Source of the DNA: Bacillota bacterium
GTDB taxonomy: Bacteria > Bacillota > Clostridia > Acetivibrionales > DSM-1351
Direction of reading: 5' to 3'
DNA length: 7,303 nt
NCBI GenBank assembly: GCA_023391425.1
Contig: JAEWAX010000155.1
Span: forward strand, 1 to 7,303
Part shown: positions 6,309-7,303 of the stretch, in pieces
Layout: every line of letters begins with the position of its first letter
How positions within the stretch are numbered: position 1 is the stretch's first letter
Translations under genes and position numbers: made by a program
Notes under the pieces: model-generated
What the model was told of the DNA's origin: nothing
Seen by the model: the letters and a program-made list of their open reading frames with translations, nothing else
Database searches by the model: none

Positions 6309-6340
6309 TAGCCAAATAGCAGTATAGCAATTTAGCAGTA
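6309..6340. repeat. Four 8-bp tandem repeats starting TAGC
   Basis: TAGC occurs with an exact 8-base period at 6309, 6317, 6325 and 6333 (TAGCCAAA, TAGCAGTA, TAGCAATT, TAGCAGTA). The second and fourth units are identical. The array begins 14 bases after the stop of the first TolC-like gene. It may be a degenerate short-sequence repeat or a row of short protein-binding sites. Confidence 0.6.
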
Positions 6341-6357
6341 ATATAGTTTGATTCAAT

Positions 6358-6381
6358 ATTGACCATATAATTGACCATATA
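6358..6381. repeat. Perfect tandem 12-bp repeat before the second TolC-like gene
   Basis: ATTGACCATATA is present twice without a gap (6358-6369, 6370-6381), ending directly before the ribosome binding site. The junction creates TATAAT at 6366-6371, and each copy holds TTGACC, but no -35/-10 pair has proper spacing. Directly repeated sites spaced by about one helical turn are typical for dimeric response regulators; slippage is the other explanation. Confidence 0.75.
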
Positions 6382-6398
6382 AAGGATAGGTGGTATAA

Positions 6399-7303
6399 AT
6401 GAAAAATAATTCAATTATGAAAAAAGTAACAGTCGGCTTGCTGGCTATGTTAATTACAGGAGCTGCGTTCAGTTTCCCAAATCAAGTGCAGGCAGCAGAA
6501 GCCAGCGGCACAACACAAACTCAGACTAAGACAACCCAAGAATCACAGAAAAACCAAGTAGCCCCAAGCCTTCTAAGCTTAAACAGCTTTATTGATGAAG
6601 TAACGAAGGTTAATTCTAAGCTAAAGCTATTAGATAATAAGATAGTGGTACAAGAGAAAAGATGTAAAATAGCACTCCAAAAACGTGACGAAGCAAATAG
6701 AAAATTTAACTTAAATGAAGCAGAGCTTCTAAGTAATAAAAGGGAATCACTCTTAAATCCACTTCAGGCACAAAATCAGCTGGATGAACTAAAGTGGGAG
6801 AAGGAAAACGAAGTTAAATCACTGAGGGTAGAAGCAACGAAATTGTTTTATCAGTATGTTTTTAAACAGCAGGAGATTGACTCCCAGTCCAAGGTGATTG
6901 ACAAAGCACAAAAAGAATATGATATTGCAAAGAAAAAGGTCGAGGTAGGGGATCAAAATAGTTTATCATTAAATCAAAGCGAGAATGCCCTTTCTCTAGC
7001 TAAGCAAAAGCTTGAAACCTTAAAGGTAGAGAAAACTGGAATCCAGATGAAAATAAACTCCCTACTAGAGAGAGAGCTTACACAAGCTTTTGAATTGAAG
7101 GCTGAACCTTTAAACATATCAGAATATACCAATAATGATCTAGACTCAATTATTACTAAGAAAAAAGAATCAGGACATTCAGTTGTTAAGCTTCAAAAAT
7201 CATATGAAGAAACTAAAATACAATATTATATTCAAGGCTATGCCATGGGTATACCTAGAGAGCTTACACAAGCTTTTGAATTGAAGGCTGAACCTTTAAA
7301 CAT
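6399..7303 (+). CDS. Secreted TolC-like coiled-coil protein (second copy, partial)
   Basis: The visible 301 residues begin with a textbook signal peptide: basic MKNNSIMKK, a hydrophobic core (about 10-27) and VQAA (30-33). A Thr/Gln-rich linker (about 36-52) follows. The mature part is mostly amphipathic helix. A TolC-type hairpin is visible at about 147-225, with the turn KVEVGDQNSLSLNQSENAL (G184) in place of the usual 'G....D.L.....L'. It is more diverged than its neighbour and lacks a clear 'LsLeeA' motif, so TolC-like is the best but not the only reading; a secreted coiled-coil adaptor is possible. GGTGG at 6389-6393 is 5 bases before ATG; M7 is a less well-placed alternative. The gap of 104 bases to the upstream gene has no terminator. 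The frame is open at the right edge, where residues 225-239 recur as 287-301. Confidence 0.65.
   Translation, partial: MKNNSIMKKVTVGLLAMLITGAAFSFPNQVQAAEASGTTQTQTKTTQESQKNQVAPSLLSLNSFIDEVTKVNSKLKLLDNKIVVQEKRCKIALQKRDEANRKFNLNEAELLSNKRESLLNPLQAQNQLDELKWEKENEVKSLRVEATKLFYQYVFKQQEIDSQSKVIDKAQKEYDIAKKKVEVGDQNSLSLNQSENALSLAKQKLETLKVEKTGIQMKINSLLERELTQAFELKAEPLNISEYTNNDLDSIITKKKESGHSVVKLQKSYEETKIQYYIQGYAMGIPRELTQAFELKAEPLN
7071..7117. repeat. 47-bp direct repeat, first copy
   Basis: Identical base for base to 7257-7303, 186 bases (62 codons) later and in the same frame. It encodes RELTQAFELKAEPLN, residues 225-239. This copy follows the helical hairpin, where TolC-like proteins have a link to the next repeat, so it sits in a natural place. 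Confidence 0.95.
7257..7303. repeat. 47-bp direct repeat, second copy at the window edge
   Basis: A perfect copy of 7071-7117 that ends at the last base of the window; the true repeat may be longer. The bases just before the two copies differ (G at 7070, T at 7256), so the left boundary is exact. Confidence 0.95.

Overview
The window is AT-rich DNA that reads like a low-GC Firmicute, most likely a clostridial relative. The signs are strong GGAGG-type ribosome binding sites, sigma-A promoters with extended -10 elements (TGnTATAAT), compact intrinsic terminators, A/T-ending codons, and a GAAC-N4-GTTC palindrome of the Gram-positive LexA type. No marker fixes the species.

Layout: (1) Positions 1-866 hold no intact gene. 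There is a terminator-like hairpin near 427-505 and a decayed reading frame near 574-825 whose C-terminal residues recall an IS110-family transposase, so this looks like a mobile-element graveyard. (2) 867-2040 is a self-contained transcription unit: a clean promoter, two overlapping palindromes at the presumed transcription start, a Wzz-type chain-length regulator (946-1956) and a strong terminator. (3) 2047-3985 is a second unit with its own similar promoter. It encodes a membrane-anchored nucleotide-sugar 4,6-dehydratase of the CapD/EpsC/PglF/WbpM family (2122-3960). (4) 4024-4673 carries a LexA-box-like palindrome, a 99-residue coiled-coil protein built on 11-residue repeats (4108-4407), and the frameshifted remains of a related coiled-coil gene. 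(5) 4674-4927 is a long AT-rich intergenic region with four imperfect repeats spaced about 16 bp apart. (6) 4928-7303 holds two consecutive secreted TolC-like proteins. The first is complete but has an awkward start. The second runs off the right edge. The spacer between them has two different short tandem repeats.

The Wzz and CapD-like proteins fit one job, making and sizing a cell-surface polysaccharide: the dehydratase makes a 4-keto-6-deoxy (N-acetyl) sugar nucleotide and Wzz sets polymer length at the membrane. The TolC-like pair would ordinarily be the outer channel of an export machine, but no inner-membrane pump or adaptor is in the window. If the host is monoderm, the role of these proteins is open.

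Points most worth a second look: the two TolC-like genes in a Firmicute-like background; the split start of the first one, where a strong ribosome binding site lies in another frame joined through an A6 run; the LexA-like site before the coiled-coil gene; the repeat arrays in both spacers flanking the first TolC-like gene; and a perfect 47-bp in-frame direct repeat ending exactly at the window edge, which may be a real duplication or an assembly artefact.
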